Of a stretch of DNA of 39,165 nucleotides, positions 15,973 through 23,606 are shown piece by piece. Source of the stretch: an uncultured Rhodospirillaceae bacterium (lineage in GTDB: Bacteria > Pseudomonadota > Alphaproteobacteria > Rhodospirillales > Magnetospirillaceae). Position numbers and translations under genes: made by a program. Numbering within the stretch: position 1 is the first letter of the stretch; each line of letters opens with the position of its first letter. The DNA is taken from assembly GCA_903901915.1 (NCBI GenBank), contig CAIUSV010000032.1, positions 1 through 39,165 on the forward strand, in the 5' to 3' direction. The notes beneath the pieces were generated by a model. It made no database searches and was not told the DNA's origin. It saw only the letters and a list, made by a program, of their open reading frames with translations.

Positions 15973-17445
15973 CAAGCGGTTGGTCCAGTGGTGGGTTTCG
16001 TCCAACAATCCCGTCAGGCCGCTTAGGTCACAGGCATCGAGGGCGGAGATGATCTCGGCGTCGGTGAAGGCACCGCTACCCGCCGGGTAGCTGGCCGCCG
16101 TCCGCAGGGTATCGAGCGGCAGGTAGGGCTTTTGCGGCAGGAACATCAGGCTGGCGCCCGCCGGCAGATCGATGCGGCCCTCGCCGAACGGCCACAATCC
16201 GGCCAGGGCGCGCAGCAAGGTGCTCTTGCCGGTGCCCGACGGGCCGGTCAGCAACACCGCCTGACCGGGGTCGAAGCTGATGTTGAGATTGCGCCAGAGG
16301 TTGCTGCCGTCGGGCAGGGCCAGTGCCAGGCCATCGACCACCAGACCGTCGGCATCACCCTCGGTGCGGCGAATGGCGCGTCCGCCGGCGTTGGGATCGC
16401 GCGTGGCGGCGAGGGCGGCACGAAAGCCGGTCAGGCGATCGACGATGGCTTTCCATTCGGCGAGGCTGGGATAGGATTCGACGAACCACGACAGCGCTAC
16501 CCGCACCTGGGAAAACGCCTGTCCGGTCTGCATCAATCCACCCAGCGACAGCGCGCCGGAAAAGAACCGGGGCGCCACCACCAGATAGGGAAAGACGATG
16601 GCGATCTGGTTGTAGCCGGCGTTGAAGAAGGTCAATCGCTTCTGCTGGCGCATGATCTGCCACCAGTTGCCCACCACCCGCTGGAAACCGGCGCCGAGGC
16701 GGCGGGACTCGTCGGCCTCGCCATTATAGAGCGCGATGCTTTCGGCGTTCTCGCGGACCCGGACCAATGAGAAGCGGAAATCCGCCTCGAAGCGTTGCTG
16801 CTCGAAGTTGAGGCGGACCAGCAACCGGCCGATGCGGTCGGTCAGCACGCTGCCGGCGGCGGCGTACAGCAATGCCGCCCACAGCATGCCACCGGGTATG
16901 GCGATGCCGGCGATGGTCTGGGTTCCCGACAACTGCCAGAGGATGGCGGCGAAGGACCCCAGCGTCACCACCGAACTGAGCAGCCCCAGCCCCAGCCCCA
17001 GGGTGCGATCGACGAACATGTTGACGTCGTCGGCGATGCGCTGGTCGGGGTTGTCGGCGGCGGCGTGGTCCATCTGCATCAGATAGTGGGCCCGCCCGTG
17101 TAGCCAGTCGTCCAGGAGATGCTCGGTCAACCACCGTCGCCAATGAATCTGGAGCATCTGGCGCAGATAGGTCTGATAGACGGCGACGACGATGAAGGCC
17201 GCCGCTATGCCGGTGAACACCGCCAACTGTCGGAGGAAGACGTCGAAATCCTTGTTTTGCATGGAATCGAAGAAGGCGCTGTTCCATTCACTGAACAGCA
17301 CGTTCAGATAGACCAGCCCGAGGTTCAGGGCGACCACCGCCGCCAGCAGTCCGCGCGCGGTCCAACGCTCGCGCGAGACCCAATAGGGACGGGCCAGGGC
17401 CCAGAGGTCACGTAAGAAACTGCTTGCCGAAGCGAAGATGGCCAT
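15724..17445 (-). CDS. ABC transporter, fused membrane and ATPase (SbmA/YddA type)
   Basis: A half-transporter of 573 aa with membrane helices first and ATPase last. The membrane part (about 20-330) belongs to the ABC_membrane_2/SbmA-BacA-like group: LNVLFSEWNSAFFDSMQNKD is the hallmark. The ATPase has Walker A GPSGTGKST (Lys407), signature LSPGEQQRL, Walker B WVFLDEATSALD and the H-loop VGHRGS. Relatives import peptides or cobalamin-like molecules, or are of unknown direction. It is divergent from the cyclase gene at 17617, and the 171-nt gap contains the CRP-like palindrome 65 nt upstream of this start, so it may share that control. Confidence 0.92.
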   Translation of the reverse strand: MAIFASASSFLRDLWALARPYWVSRERWTARGLLAAVVALNLGLVYLNVLFSEWNSAFFDSMQNKDFDVFLRQLAVFTGIAAAFIVVAVYQTYLRQMLQIHWRRWLTEHLLDDWLHGRAHYLMQMDHAAADNPDQRIADDVNMFVDRTLGLGLGLLSSVVTLGSFAAILWQLSGTQTIAGIAIPGGMLWAALLYAAAGSVLTDRIGRLLVRLNFEQQRFEADFRFSLVRVRENAESIALYNGEADESRRLGAGFQRVVGNWWQIMRQQKRLTFFNAGYNQIAIVFPYLVVAPRFFSGALSLGGLMQTGQAFSQVRVALSWFVESYPSLAEWKAIVDRLTGFRAALAATRDPNAGGRAIRRTEGDADGLVVDGLALALPDGSNLWRNLNISFDPGQAVLLTGPSGTGKSTLLRALAGLWPFGEGRIDLPAGASLMFLPQKPYLPLDTLRTAASYPAGSGAFTDAEIISALDACDLSGLTGLLDETHHWTNRLSPGEQQRLGFVRVLLNRPDWVFLDEATSALDEDTETRLYQLLRNALPATSVVSVGHRGSLVSLHDRQIHLPTLWQQGALAAE

Positions 17446-17509
17446 GTCGACTCTTTGTCAGGGGAGATGTTGCCGAGACACCACTGTCGGCCAGCCCGGA
17501 CGCAGGCAC

Positions 17510-17525
17510 TGTGAACCGTTTCACC
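17510..17525. promoter_or_regulatory. CRP-like palindrome, site 1
   Basis: TGTGAACCGTTTCACC fits the CRP form GTGA-N6-TCAC. It is one of four related sites in the locus (see 19475, 23484 and 29007), whose shared core is GTGAANCGNTTCAC. It is centred about 100 nt upstream of the cyclase gene and 72 nt upstream of the divergent ABC gene. A second, unrelated small dyad (GTATC/GATAC, 17533-17547) follows it. The protein that binds it is not proven; the CRP-like protein at 29041 is the obvious candidate. Confidence 0.6.
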
Positions 17526-17616
17526 GCCGGCGGTATCGTCGGGATACGTCGCTGTTTTGACGCCACCGTCGCCGCAGGCTATCCTTGCCGTCAGGTGATG
17601 GCAACGGTGGAAATCA

Positions 17617-19371
17617 ATGTCCAAGGATGCCGAAGCGGCCTTGAAGCGGGGCGACTATTTTCACGCCTACGACCTGGCTTCCTCCGAGTTGAAGTCCCAT
17701 CCGGATGATCTGCGCCTCAATCATCTGGCGTTGTTGGCCTTGGCGCGCAGTTGCGCCAACCGCCAGGCCCGCGCCTGCCTGGAGGACCTCAAGGCTCGCG
17801 GTCTGCTCGACCAGCCGATGGAACCCAGGCTGGCGGCCGATCTCGCCGCGATCGACGCCAAGTTGATCAAGAATGTCGCGTTGGAGGCCGAAGGGGAGGA
17901 GCGTCGCGCTCTGGCCACCCGTTCGGCCGAGGGCTACGAGGCGGCGCTGGCGGGGGCGGACGACTATTATCCGGCCATCAACGCCGCCACCATGTGGCTG
18001 GTGGCGGGAAATCTCTCCCGCTCGGCGGTCATGGCGCGCCGGGCGCTGGTGGTGCTCGATGCCCTCGGTGGCGAGGATGCCGCCGATTATTGGGCCTTGG
18101 CCACCCGGGCCGAAGCGCTGTTGCTGCTTGGTCAGGGCGAGGCGGCGGCGGCGGCGCTGGCTACCGCCATGGAAGCCGCGGCGACCGATCCGGCGGCGGC
18201 GGCGGCGACCCGGCGGCAGTTGCGCTTGATCTGCGACATCTCGGGCATGCCGTGGTCGGAGCTTGACCGGGGCGGCGCACCGATCGTGCTGCATTATCGC
18301 GGCCACGGCATCGGCGGCGCGGCGACGGCGCCCGATCCGTCATGCGAGGCCGATGTGGCCACGGCGATCGGCCGCTTTCTCGATAGCCGTCATGTCGCCG
18401 CCGGCTTCGGCTCGCTGGCCGACGACGCTGAAATCCTGGTTGCCGAGGCGTTGTTGGCCCGCGACATCGACCTGCACCTGATCTTCCCCTGTGATGTCGC
18501 GAGCTTCAGGCAAGCTTTCGTGGCCGAGCGCTGGTGGCCGCGGTTCGACGCCTGCGCCGCGGCGGCGCGTCAGACCGTGGTCAGCCGGGGGGCCGATCTG
18601 GACGATCCGCTGTTCCGGCACGCCGCCATGGTGGGGATGGGGATGGCCTTGATGCGTGCCGATTTTCTGGCCACCACCGCCGAGCATCTGGCGGTATGGG
18701 ATCGGTCGCCGGAGGAGGACGCCGCCGCCACCGTTCGCGATGTGGACGAATGGAGCCGCACCGGCAATCCGGTGACGATAATTCCCAGTGGTCGCGGGCG
18801 TGCGGGCGTCGCGGCCAAAGCCGGGGCTATCGCCCCGCGACGCGAGCTGAAGGCCCTGTTGTTCTGCGACATCAAGGGCTTTTCGACCGTGGCCGAGCCG
18901 CAGATGCCCGCCTTCATCGAACACGTTCTGGGCGGTCTGGCCAAGGAGATTGCCGTTTTCGATCATGCTATCGCCTACCGCGAGACCGCCGGCGACGGCA
19001 TCTATGTGGTTTTCGACGACGTGGTGGCGGCGGCGGATTGCGGCGTGGCGCTGACCCGGCGCATGGAGCGTCTTGGCTCGGTTCCGGGGCTGCCGCCTTT
19101 GGCATTGCGGGTTTCCGCCCATGTCGGGGTGGTTCTGCCGGCGATCGATCCGGTCACCGGCTTTCGCAAATTCTTCGGTACCGAAGTGATCCGCGCCGCC
19201 CGTATCGAACCGATCACGCCACCCGGGGAATGCTACGTCACCGAGGAACTGGCCAGTCATCTGCAACTGGCGGCGCCCGACCGCTTTAATTGCGACTATG
19301 TGGGCGTACTCGACAGTGCCAAGGGATTCGGCGCCTTCCGTATGTATTCGTTACGCCGACGAATGATCTAA
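17617..19371 (+). CDS. TPR/TRAFs-binding-like, SLOG-like and class III cyclase protein
   Basis: A 584-aa soluble three-part protein. Residues 1-215 are helical repeats resembling the TRAFs-binding/TPR region of bacterial signalling proteins (YYPAINAATMWLVAGN, TRAEALLLLG). Residues 220-390 resemble a SLOG nucleotide-binding Rossmann domain (RGHG, GSLADDAEILVAEALL, AVWDRSP). Residues 408-584 form a class III nucleotide cyclase: metal Asp418 (LFCDIKGFS), Asp460 (ETAGDGIYVVF) and Arg529 (AAR). Substrate residues are unusual: Glu456 where adenylate cyclases have Lys, Lys518 where Asp or Cys is usual, Ile525 where Asn is usual. The base it cyclises is therefore uncertain. Residues 110-203 match its paralogue at 29041, which bears a cyclic-nucleotide-binding domain. 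The start ATG 17617 lies behind a weak GGTGG. Confidence 0.82.
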   Translation: MSKDAEAALKRGDYFHAYDLASSELKSHPDDLRLNHLALLALARSCANRQARACLEDLKARGLLDQPMEPRLAADLAAIDAKLIKNVALEAEGEERRALATRSAEGYEAALAGADDYYPAINAATMWLVAGNLSRSAVMARRALVVLDALGGEDAADYWALATRAEALLLLGQGEAAAAALATAMEAAATDPAAAAATRRQLRLICDISGMPWSELDRGGAPIVLHYRGHGIGGAATAPDPSCEADVATAIGRFLDSRHVAAGFGSLADDAEILVAEALLARDIDLHLIFPCDVASFRQAFVAERWWPRFDACAAAARQTVVSRGADLDDPLFRHAAMVGMGMALMRADFLATTAEHLAVWDRSPEEDAAATVRDVDEWSRTGNPVTIIPSGRGRAGVAAKAGAIAPRRELKALLFCDIKGFSTVAEPQMPAFIEHVLGGLAKEIAVFDHAIAYRETAGDGIYVVFDDVVAAADCGVALTRRMERLGSVPGLPPLALRVSAHVGVVLPAIDPVTGFRKFFGTEVIRAARIEPITPPGECYVTEELASHLQLAAPDRFNCDYVGVLDSAKGFGAFRMYSLRRRMI

Positions 19372-19474
19372 CCGCCGCCCGGAAATGGCCTGTTTTTGTA
19401 AACGGCCTGCCGGATGTGCGCGTCCAGGTTTCGGAATCACGTTTCCCATCCGAACGGGATGAGTTACGGTTTGC

Positions 19475-19490
19475 GGTGAAACGGTTCACA
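19475..19490. promoter_or_regulatory. CRP-like palindrome, site 2
   Basis: GGTGAAACGGTTCACA is nearly the reverse complement of site 1: an 18-bp stretch covering it is identical to 17511-17528 in inverted orientation. It is centred about 120 nt upstream of the GAF gene at 19603, within a 231-nt gap that otherwise shows only a small CAGGC/GCCTG hairpin and the GGAGG ribosome site. Confidence 0.65.
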
Positions 19491-19602
19491 CGGCCAGGGG
19501 GGGCTTTCCGGCATTGTTGGATTTGCGCGACGGCCATCGGTTTTGGTCCGCGCCGGTCAGGCTGATGCCTGGGATCCGTCTCGGTGACTTGGAGGCAGGG
19601 GC

Positions 19603-20247
19603 ATGTCACACGTCTTATCCACCTATCTCGGCATTCTGCCCAACACCACGGAGGCAGGGGTGTTGCGCCTGCTGGTTCAGACCGGGGTGACTGCGGTCGG
19701 AGCCGGGGAAGGCTCGCTCCTGGTTCTTGACGAGGCCAGCGGGGTGTTGCGCTTCGCCATGACCATCGGGTCCAGCGAACAGACCCTGTTGGGACAGACC
19801 GTGCCGCTGGGCGAGGGGATTACCGGCTTGGCCGCCGCCACCCATCAGGTGCAGATCGGCGCGCCGACCTTCGGCGGCGTCCGTCAGGATGATGCCAAGC
19901 GCGCCGGGCCGGAAGCGGTGATCGCCGCGCCGATGCTGGTGGGCGAAACCCTGGTCGGGGTGATGACCGCGGTCAGCTTCAAGGAGGGCAAGCGCTTTAC
20001 CAGCGCCGACGGCAGTCTTTACGGCGGGTTGGCGACCATCGCCGGCGTCGTCGTCGATCAGCGCCGTCGTCTGGCCGCCTATGAAGGCGAACACTCGGAT
20101 GTTCCCGCGGCACTCTCGACGCTGGCCGGGCCGGAACGTCAGGTCCTGGAGTCGCTGCGGCGGGTCAGTGCCCAGCGACCGGCGGCGATCCGCCAGCTTG
20201 CCGCGATCTTGGCGGCAGTCGAAACGCTGGCTCTCGGCGAAGGCTGA
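19603..20247 (+). CDS. GAF-domain sensor protein
   Basis: A 214-aa cytosolic protein. Most of it (about 10-155) is a GAF domain, recognisable by GAGEGSLLVLDEASGVLRF, the GEGITGLAAATH helix-turn and a C-terminal EAVIAAPMLVGETLVGVMTA strand pair. GAF domains bind small ligands, often cyclic nucleotides, haem or 2-oxoglutarate; no specific NKFDE-type cNMP signature is evident here. The remaining 60 residues are helical and may mediate dimerisation. It starts at ATG 19603 behind GGAGG, is preceded by palindrome site 2, and is followed after 4 nt by the subtilisin gene, so it probably senses a signal for that operon. Confidence 0.85.
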   Translation: MSHVLSTYLGILPNTTEAGVLRLLVQTGVTAVGAGEGSLLVLDEASGVLRFAMTIGSSEQTLLGQTVPLGEGITGLAAATHQVQIGAPTFGGVRQDDAKRAGPEAVIAAPMLVGETLVGVMTAVSFKEGKRFTSADGSLYGGLATIAGVVVDQRRRLAAYEGEHSDVPAALSTLAGPERQVLESLRRVSAQRPAAIRQLAAILAAVETLALGEG

Positions 20248-20251
20248 AATC

Positions 20252-21016
20252 ATGTCCGCAGGCTCGCTCAAAGCCGCCCTGGATGAAGGGTTCGAGGTAC
20301 TGTCCCGGCGGACGTTGGCCCCGATCGAGGTGGCGGTGCTCGACAGTGGTATCGATGCCAGTCATCCGGATCTCGTTGGCCGCATTGCCCGCGCCTTCGC
20401 GGTCGAGGTGGTGGACGGCAAGGCCGAGGTCAAGGAGGTCGAAGTCGGCATCAATAACGATGCCTACGGCCATGGCACCGGCGTCGCCAGCATCATCGCC
20501 CGCATCGCGCCGAACGCCCGCATCATCGACGTTCGGGTCTTGGGGGCGGCCAATTCCGGTGCCGCCGCGGCGACGTTGGCCGGGTTGCGGCTGGCGCTAA
20601 CCCACCGCTGGAAGGTGGTCAATCTCAGTCTGGCGCTGGCCGGCAGTTCAATCACCGAACTACAGGCCTTGTGCGAACGGGCCTATTACCAGGATCAGAT
20701 CCTGGTCGCCGCCCGGCGTAACATGCCGATTTCCGATGACGGCTTTCCCGCCGAATTGTCCAGTTGCATCGGCGTGGACAACGAAGAATTCGAGGACCCG
20801 CTGCGCTTTCGCTATCAGTCCAGCGATAAGATAGAATTCATCGCCCACGGCGAAGAAGTAACAGTAGCCGCGCCGGGTGGTGGGTACACGACAGTGGTTG
20901 GTACGAGCTTTGCGACGCCAGCGATATCCGGCATCTGTGCCGTAATTGTCGGAGCATTTAACGATCTTTCTCCTTTTGAGGTAAAGTCTTTTCTAAAGAC
21001 CATTTCAGACGCATGA
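20252..21016 (+). CDS. Compact cytosolic subtilisin-family (S8) serine protease
   Basis: A 254-aa subtilase reduced to its catalytic core. The triad is complete: Asp31 (VLDSGID), His74 (GHGTGVAS) and Ser219 (GTSFATP), with the oxyanion Asn157 (VAARRN). There is no signal peptide and no propeptide, so it probably acts in the cytosol and needs another form of restraint. It lies 4 nt after the GAF gene, and the ribosome site is weak, suggesting coupling. The likely substrate is a neighbour, for example the four-cysteine protein at 21067 or a locus effector (inference). The last 150 nt or so are clearly more AT-rich than the rest of the gene. Confidence 0.92.
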   Translation: MSAGSLKAALDEGFEVLSRRTLAPIEVAVLDSGIDASHPDLVGRIARAFAVEVVDGKAEVKEVEVGINNDAYGHGTGVASIIARIAPNARIIDVRVLGAANSGAAAATLAGLRLALTHRWKVVNLSLALAGSSITELQALCERAYYQDQILVAARRNMPISDDGFPAELSSCIGVDNEEFEDPLRFRYQSSDKIEFIAHGEEVTVAAPGGGYTTVVGTSFATPAISGICAVIVGAFNDLSPFEVKSFLKTISDA

Positions 21017-21024
21017 ATTAGTTT

Positions 21025-21046
21025 GCGTATTCTTAGATACGCTTTT
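21025..21046 (+). terminator. Short hairpin with T-run, possible attenuator
   Basis: GCGTAT (21025-21030) pairs with ATACGC (21037-21042) around a 6-nt loop, followed by TTTT. It lies between the protease stop and the four-cysteine gene, 20 nt before that ATG. The short AT-containing stem suggests partial termination, adjusting the ratio of the two products, or a processing site. Confidence 0.5.
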
Positions 21047-21066
21047 CGACAACAGGAGTAGAAAAG

Positions 21067-21306
21067 ATGAGCAAGGAGCTTACGGTCAAGCAGGGCAAGA
21101 AGATCACCCCCGAGCAGGCCAAGGAAGTCAACAAGAACGAGGTCGCCCTGCTGGTGGCCCGTCCGGCCCAGGAAGAAGTCGAAGGCCAGAGCCATGCCGA
21201 ATGGGTGCGTTGCCCCTATTGCGGCGCGGTCGGTGTGGCCAGCGTGTCCAACCGCCACTGGCACAATGTGTGGTGCGGGTCCTGCGGCCAGATGTTCGCT
21301 GTCTGA
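21067..21306 (+). CDS. Small four-cysteine zinc-ribbon-like protein
   Basis: A 79-aa protein with a charged, Lys/Glu-rich N-terminal half and a C-terminal half containing two CxxCG knuckles (Cys49/Cys52 and Cys70/Cys73, 17 residues apart), with His64 and His66 between them. That spacing is what one expects of a zinc ribbon. An alternative is a leader-plus-core peptide precursor, since a protease lies upstream and an ABC exporter downstream; the highly polar N-terminus would be the leader. I cannot choose between these from sequence. It has an AGGAG ribosome site and ATG at 21067. I do not recognise the family. Confidence 0.75.
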   Translation: MSKELTVKQGKKITPEQAKEVNKNEVALLVARPAQEEVEGQSHAEWVRCPYCGAVGVASVSNRHWHNVWCGSCGQMFAV

Positions 21307-21376
21307 TGTCGCTTGGGGGGGCGGCGGCGCCGTCCCCTCCCTTGACGCGGTGTTTTTGACGATCGAGTGTTTCGTG

Positions 21377-21404
21377 CGGGAGAGCGGCGTTTGCCGTTCT
21401 CCCG
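21377..21404 (+). other. Intercistronic hairpin
   Basis: Arms 21377-21388 and 21393-21404 form a 12-bp stem with one G-U pair and a GTTT loop. No T-tract follows, so it is more likely a stability or processing element between the four-cysteine gene and the ABC exporter gene than a terminator. Confidence 0.5.
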
Positions 21405-21475
21405 TCGCCGCCCCAGCCCCCCGAGGCGGATGGCGTCCGAATTGATCACATTGGGGGGATCGGTGGAGGGGGCAG

Positions 21476-23461
21476 ATGGGGGAAGTCGGCAGCAAGGTCG
21501 CGGCGCCCGGTGATGGTCCGGGGGCTCCCAAGATGGGCCGGCCGGTTCCGATGCAGGGGCGGCCGGTACAGGGTCAGCCGCCGTCGGATGGCGTTCCCTA
21601 CATGAAATTGATGCGCTGGGGCTGGGTGGTGGTGTCGCCCGCCTTTGCCGCCTTTGCCATCAACATTGGCCTTTCGCTGGCCGACCGCCTGCTGGCCCAG
21701 TACAACGCCGTCGTACTCGGCGCCTTGCTGCCGGCCCTGGGGCAGGGCGGTGGCGGCGAGCCCGCCCGGGGTTTTCTCGGTCATCTGCTGCCGTCGGGTT
21801 TGCCTGCCATTGCCGTCACCTTCGCCGTGGTCGGCATTCTGGTCATCATCGCCAGCATCGCCAACCGGATGGTCCAGGCGTGGTCCAACAATGTGATGCT
21901 GGGACGGCTGCAATGCCGGCTGCATGACCGTCTGCTGCGGCTCGGTCCAGTCTATCATACCGGCCACGACGTTTCGCGCACGTCGCTGGTGGTCTTGCAA
22001 TACGCTACCGGCGCGCAACAGTTTCTGCGCGAGATGGTGGCGTTTCCGCTGACCCGGGGAATCAGCCTGGTCACCGCCATCGCCCTGATGGTCGATAGCC
22101 TGATGGCCATGCCGACCATGCCGGTGGGTATGGCGCTGTCGCTGGGCGCGGTGCTGGTCCTGATGCCGTTGGCGGGATGGTTGACCGGCGGTTCGGTGCG
22201 CAAGGCGTTCGAGCGGGTCAACATGAACCGGGCGCGCCTGTCCAACGAGTTTCTCAATTCCGCCGGCCAGCCGTTGGAAGTGCAGTTGATGGGCGCGCGC
22301 GAGCAACGCTCGCGCTCGTTCGCCGCCGTGGTGGGCGACGTGGTCCGCGCCGCCACCACCGCCAATCTGCGCATGGAGTTGAGCAGCCAGATCCAGAGCC
22401 AGCTGCCGACCATCCTCCAGACCGCCATTCTGATCTTCGGCGCCTTCCTGGTGGTGCAGTCGGGTGATCCGGGCGTTGCCGCGCCCATGTTGGCGATCTA
22501 TTTCCTGGTTCCCCAGGTGGTGACGCCGGTGCAGGAGATTGTTTCCTTTGCCCAGGCCATCAACCAGAACTGGCCGGTGGTTCAGGAAGTGGTGGAAATC
22601 CTTGACCAGCCCGAACCGATGGTCGTCGGCGGAGACCTCGCCTTGACCCCGTCCGACCGGGCCATCGCCTTCAAGGACGTGGTTTTCGGTTATACCCCCG
22701 AGGTTCCGCCCATCCTGACCGGGCTGTCCCATACCTTCCGCCCGGGTACCGTCAGCGCCATCGTCGCCCGCTCGGGCGCCGGCAAGTCGTCGCTGCTCAA
22801 TTTGGTGGCACGGCTACAGCGACCACAGGGCGGCCTGATTTCCATTGGCGACAAGCCGCTGGGGCGGATCGAGGAGACCAGCCTGCACCGCTCCATCGTC
22901 AAGATCTCCCAGTTCCCGTTGTTCATCAACGATACGGTGCGGGCCAATTTCCGCTTGGCCAAGGGCGATGCCAGCGACGGCGAGATCGAGGCGGTATGCC
23001 GCCGTACCGGGTTGTGGGACATCCTGGTGCGCAACGCTCCTCCCGGGGCCGGGGCGCTGGATCTTGTGCTGCCGCGCGAGACCAGCCAGGGGCTGTCGGG
23101 CGGTCAGAGACGGCTGTTGGCCATTACCCGTGCCCTGCTGCTGGAGCCCGGCGTGTTGCTGCTCGATGAACTGACCACCGGCATCGACGCCATCGGGCGC
23201 CAGATGCTGGCCACCATTCTGAGGCCCTGCTGCACCGGCCTGACGGTGCTGATGGTCGATCACGACATGGAATTCGTGCGAGCCATGGCCGATGAGGTGT
23301 GCTGCCTTGAGGACGGGCGGTTCAGCGACGTCGGTACCCCGGCCGAGTTGCTGGAACGGCCGAACCTGTTCCGCCAACTGTGCGATACGCAGAAATCCCT
23401 GCTGGCGGCTCCCGCTCAGATGGATGTGGTGTCGGTGCCGTTGCCGCGCCTGATCGGGTAG
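21476..23461 (+). CDS. ABC exporter, fused membrane and ATPase domains
   Basis: A 661-aa half-transporter. A Gly/Pro-rich, probably disordered cytosolic tail (about 1-42) precedes five or six membrane helices (about 50-330) and a C-terminal ATPase. Walker A reads ARSGAGKSS (Lys437) with Ala in place of the usual first Gly; the Q-loop (KISQFPLFINDTV), signature LSGGQRR, Walker B LLLDELTTGID and H-loop VDHD are present. It resembles lipid/peptide exporters more than nutrient importers. GGAGGGGG precedes ATG 21476. Position after the protease and small peptide genes suggests it may export a processed product, which is inference. No peptidase C39 domain is fused to it. Confidence 0.9.
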   Translation: MGEVGSKVAAPGDGPGAPKMGRPVPMQGRPVQGQPPSDGVPYMKLMRWGWVVVSPAFAAFAINIGLSLADRLLAQYNAVVLGALLPALGQGGGGEPARGFLGHLLPSGLPAIAVTFAVVGILVIIASIANRMVQAWSNNVMLGRLQCRLHDRLLRLGPVYHTGHDVSRTSLVVLQYATGAQQFLREMVAFPLTRGISLVTAIALMVDSLMAMPTMPVGMALSLGAVLVLMPLAGWLTGGSVRKAFERVNMNRARLSNEFLNSAGQPLEVQLMGAREQRSRSFAAVVGDVVRAATTANLRMELSSQIQSQLPTILQTAILIFGAFLVVQSGDPGVAAPMLAIYFLVPQVVTPVQEIVSFAQAINQNWPVVQEVVEILDQPEPMVVGGDLALTPSDRAIAFKDVVFGYTPEVPPILTGLSHTFRPGTVSAIVARSGAGKSSLLNLVARLQRPQGGLISIGDKPLGRIEETSLHRSIVKISQFPLFINDTVRANFRLAKGDASDGEIEAVCRRTGLWDILVRNAPPGAGALDLVLPRETSQGLSGGQRRLLAITRALLLEPGVLLLDELTTGIDAIGRQMLATILRPCCTGLTVLMVDHDMEFVRAMADEVCCLEDGRFSDVGTPAELLERPNLFRQLCDTQKSLLAAPAQMDVVSVPLPRLIG

Positions 23462-23483
23462 GCGCCGGCGGTCCCTCTTCACC

Positions 23484-23499
23484 GGTGAATCGGCTCACA
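23484..23499. promoter_or_regulatory. CRP-like palindrome, site 3
   Basis: GGTGAATCGGCTCACA, again GTGA-N6-TCAC with the central CG. It lies 22 nt after the ABC exporter stop and about 115 nt before the His/Gly-rich gene, just upstream of that gene's structured leader. Its placement means that gene probably has its own promoter, separate from the exporter operon. Confidence 0.6.
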
Positions 23500-23544
23500 G
23501 CGCACGGGCTTGGCCGGCTGGGCGCCGGTCCGCCGGTGTGGGAG

Positions 23545-23604
23545 GATCCCTGCATGGGTCGAACGGACCCGTGGGACCGGCAAAGGTCCCGATGCAGGAG
23601 GATC
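23545..23604 (+). ncRNA. Structured 5' leader with buried ribosome site
   Basis: The sequence can fold into a three-way junction. The outer helix pairs 23545-23555 with 23592-23604 (11 bp with a GA bulge at 23598-23599). Hairpin A is 23556-23560 with 23566-23570 (loop GAACG). Hairpin B is 23573-23578 with 23585-23590 (loop GGCAAA). Single-stranded joints are only GT and G. The Shine-Dalgarno AGGAGG (23596-23601) lies wholly in the outer helix, so translation of the gene at 23607 should depend on opening it. I do not recognise a named riboswitch class; a thermosensor or protein-binding leader is equally possible. Confidence 0.55.
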
Positions 23605-23606
23605 AA

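Noticed and set aside
21067-21306. Calling the four-cysteine protein a lanthipeptide or lasso-peptide precursor
   Set aside because: No modification enzyme of these classes is nearby and the CxxCG pairs fit a zinc ribbon at least as well, so the peptide-precursor idea is kept only as an alternative.
23556-23590. Two small hairpins considered as a guanidine-II (mini-ykkC) riboswitch
   Set aside because: Only the first loop carries ACGG-like bases; the second loop is GGCAAA, so the required pair of ACGR loops is missing.
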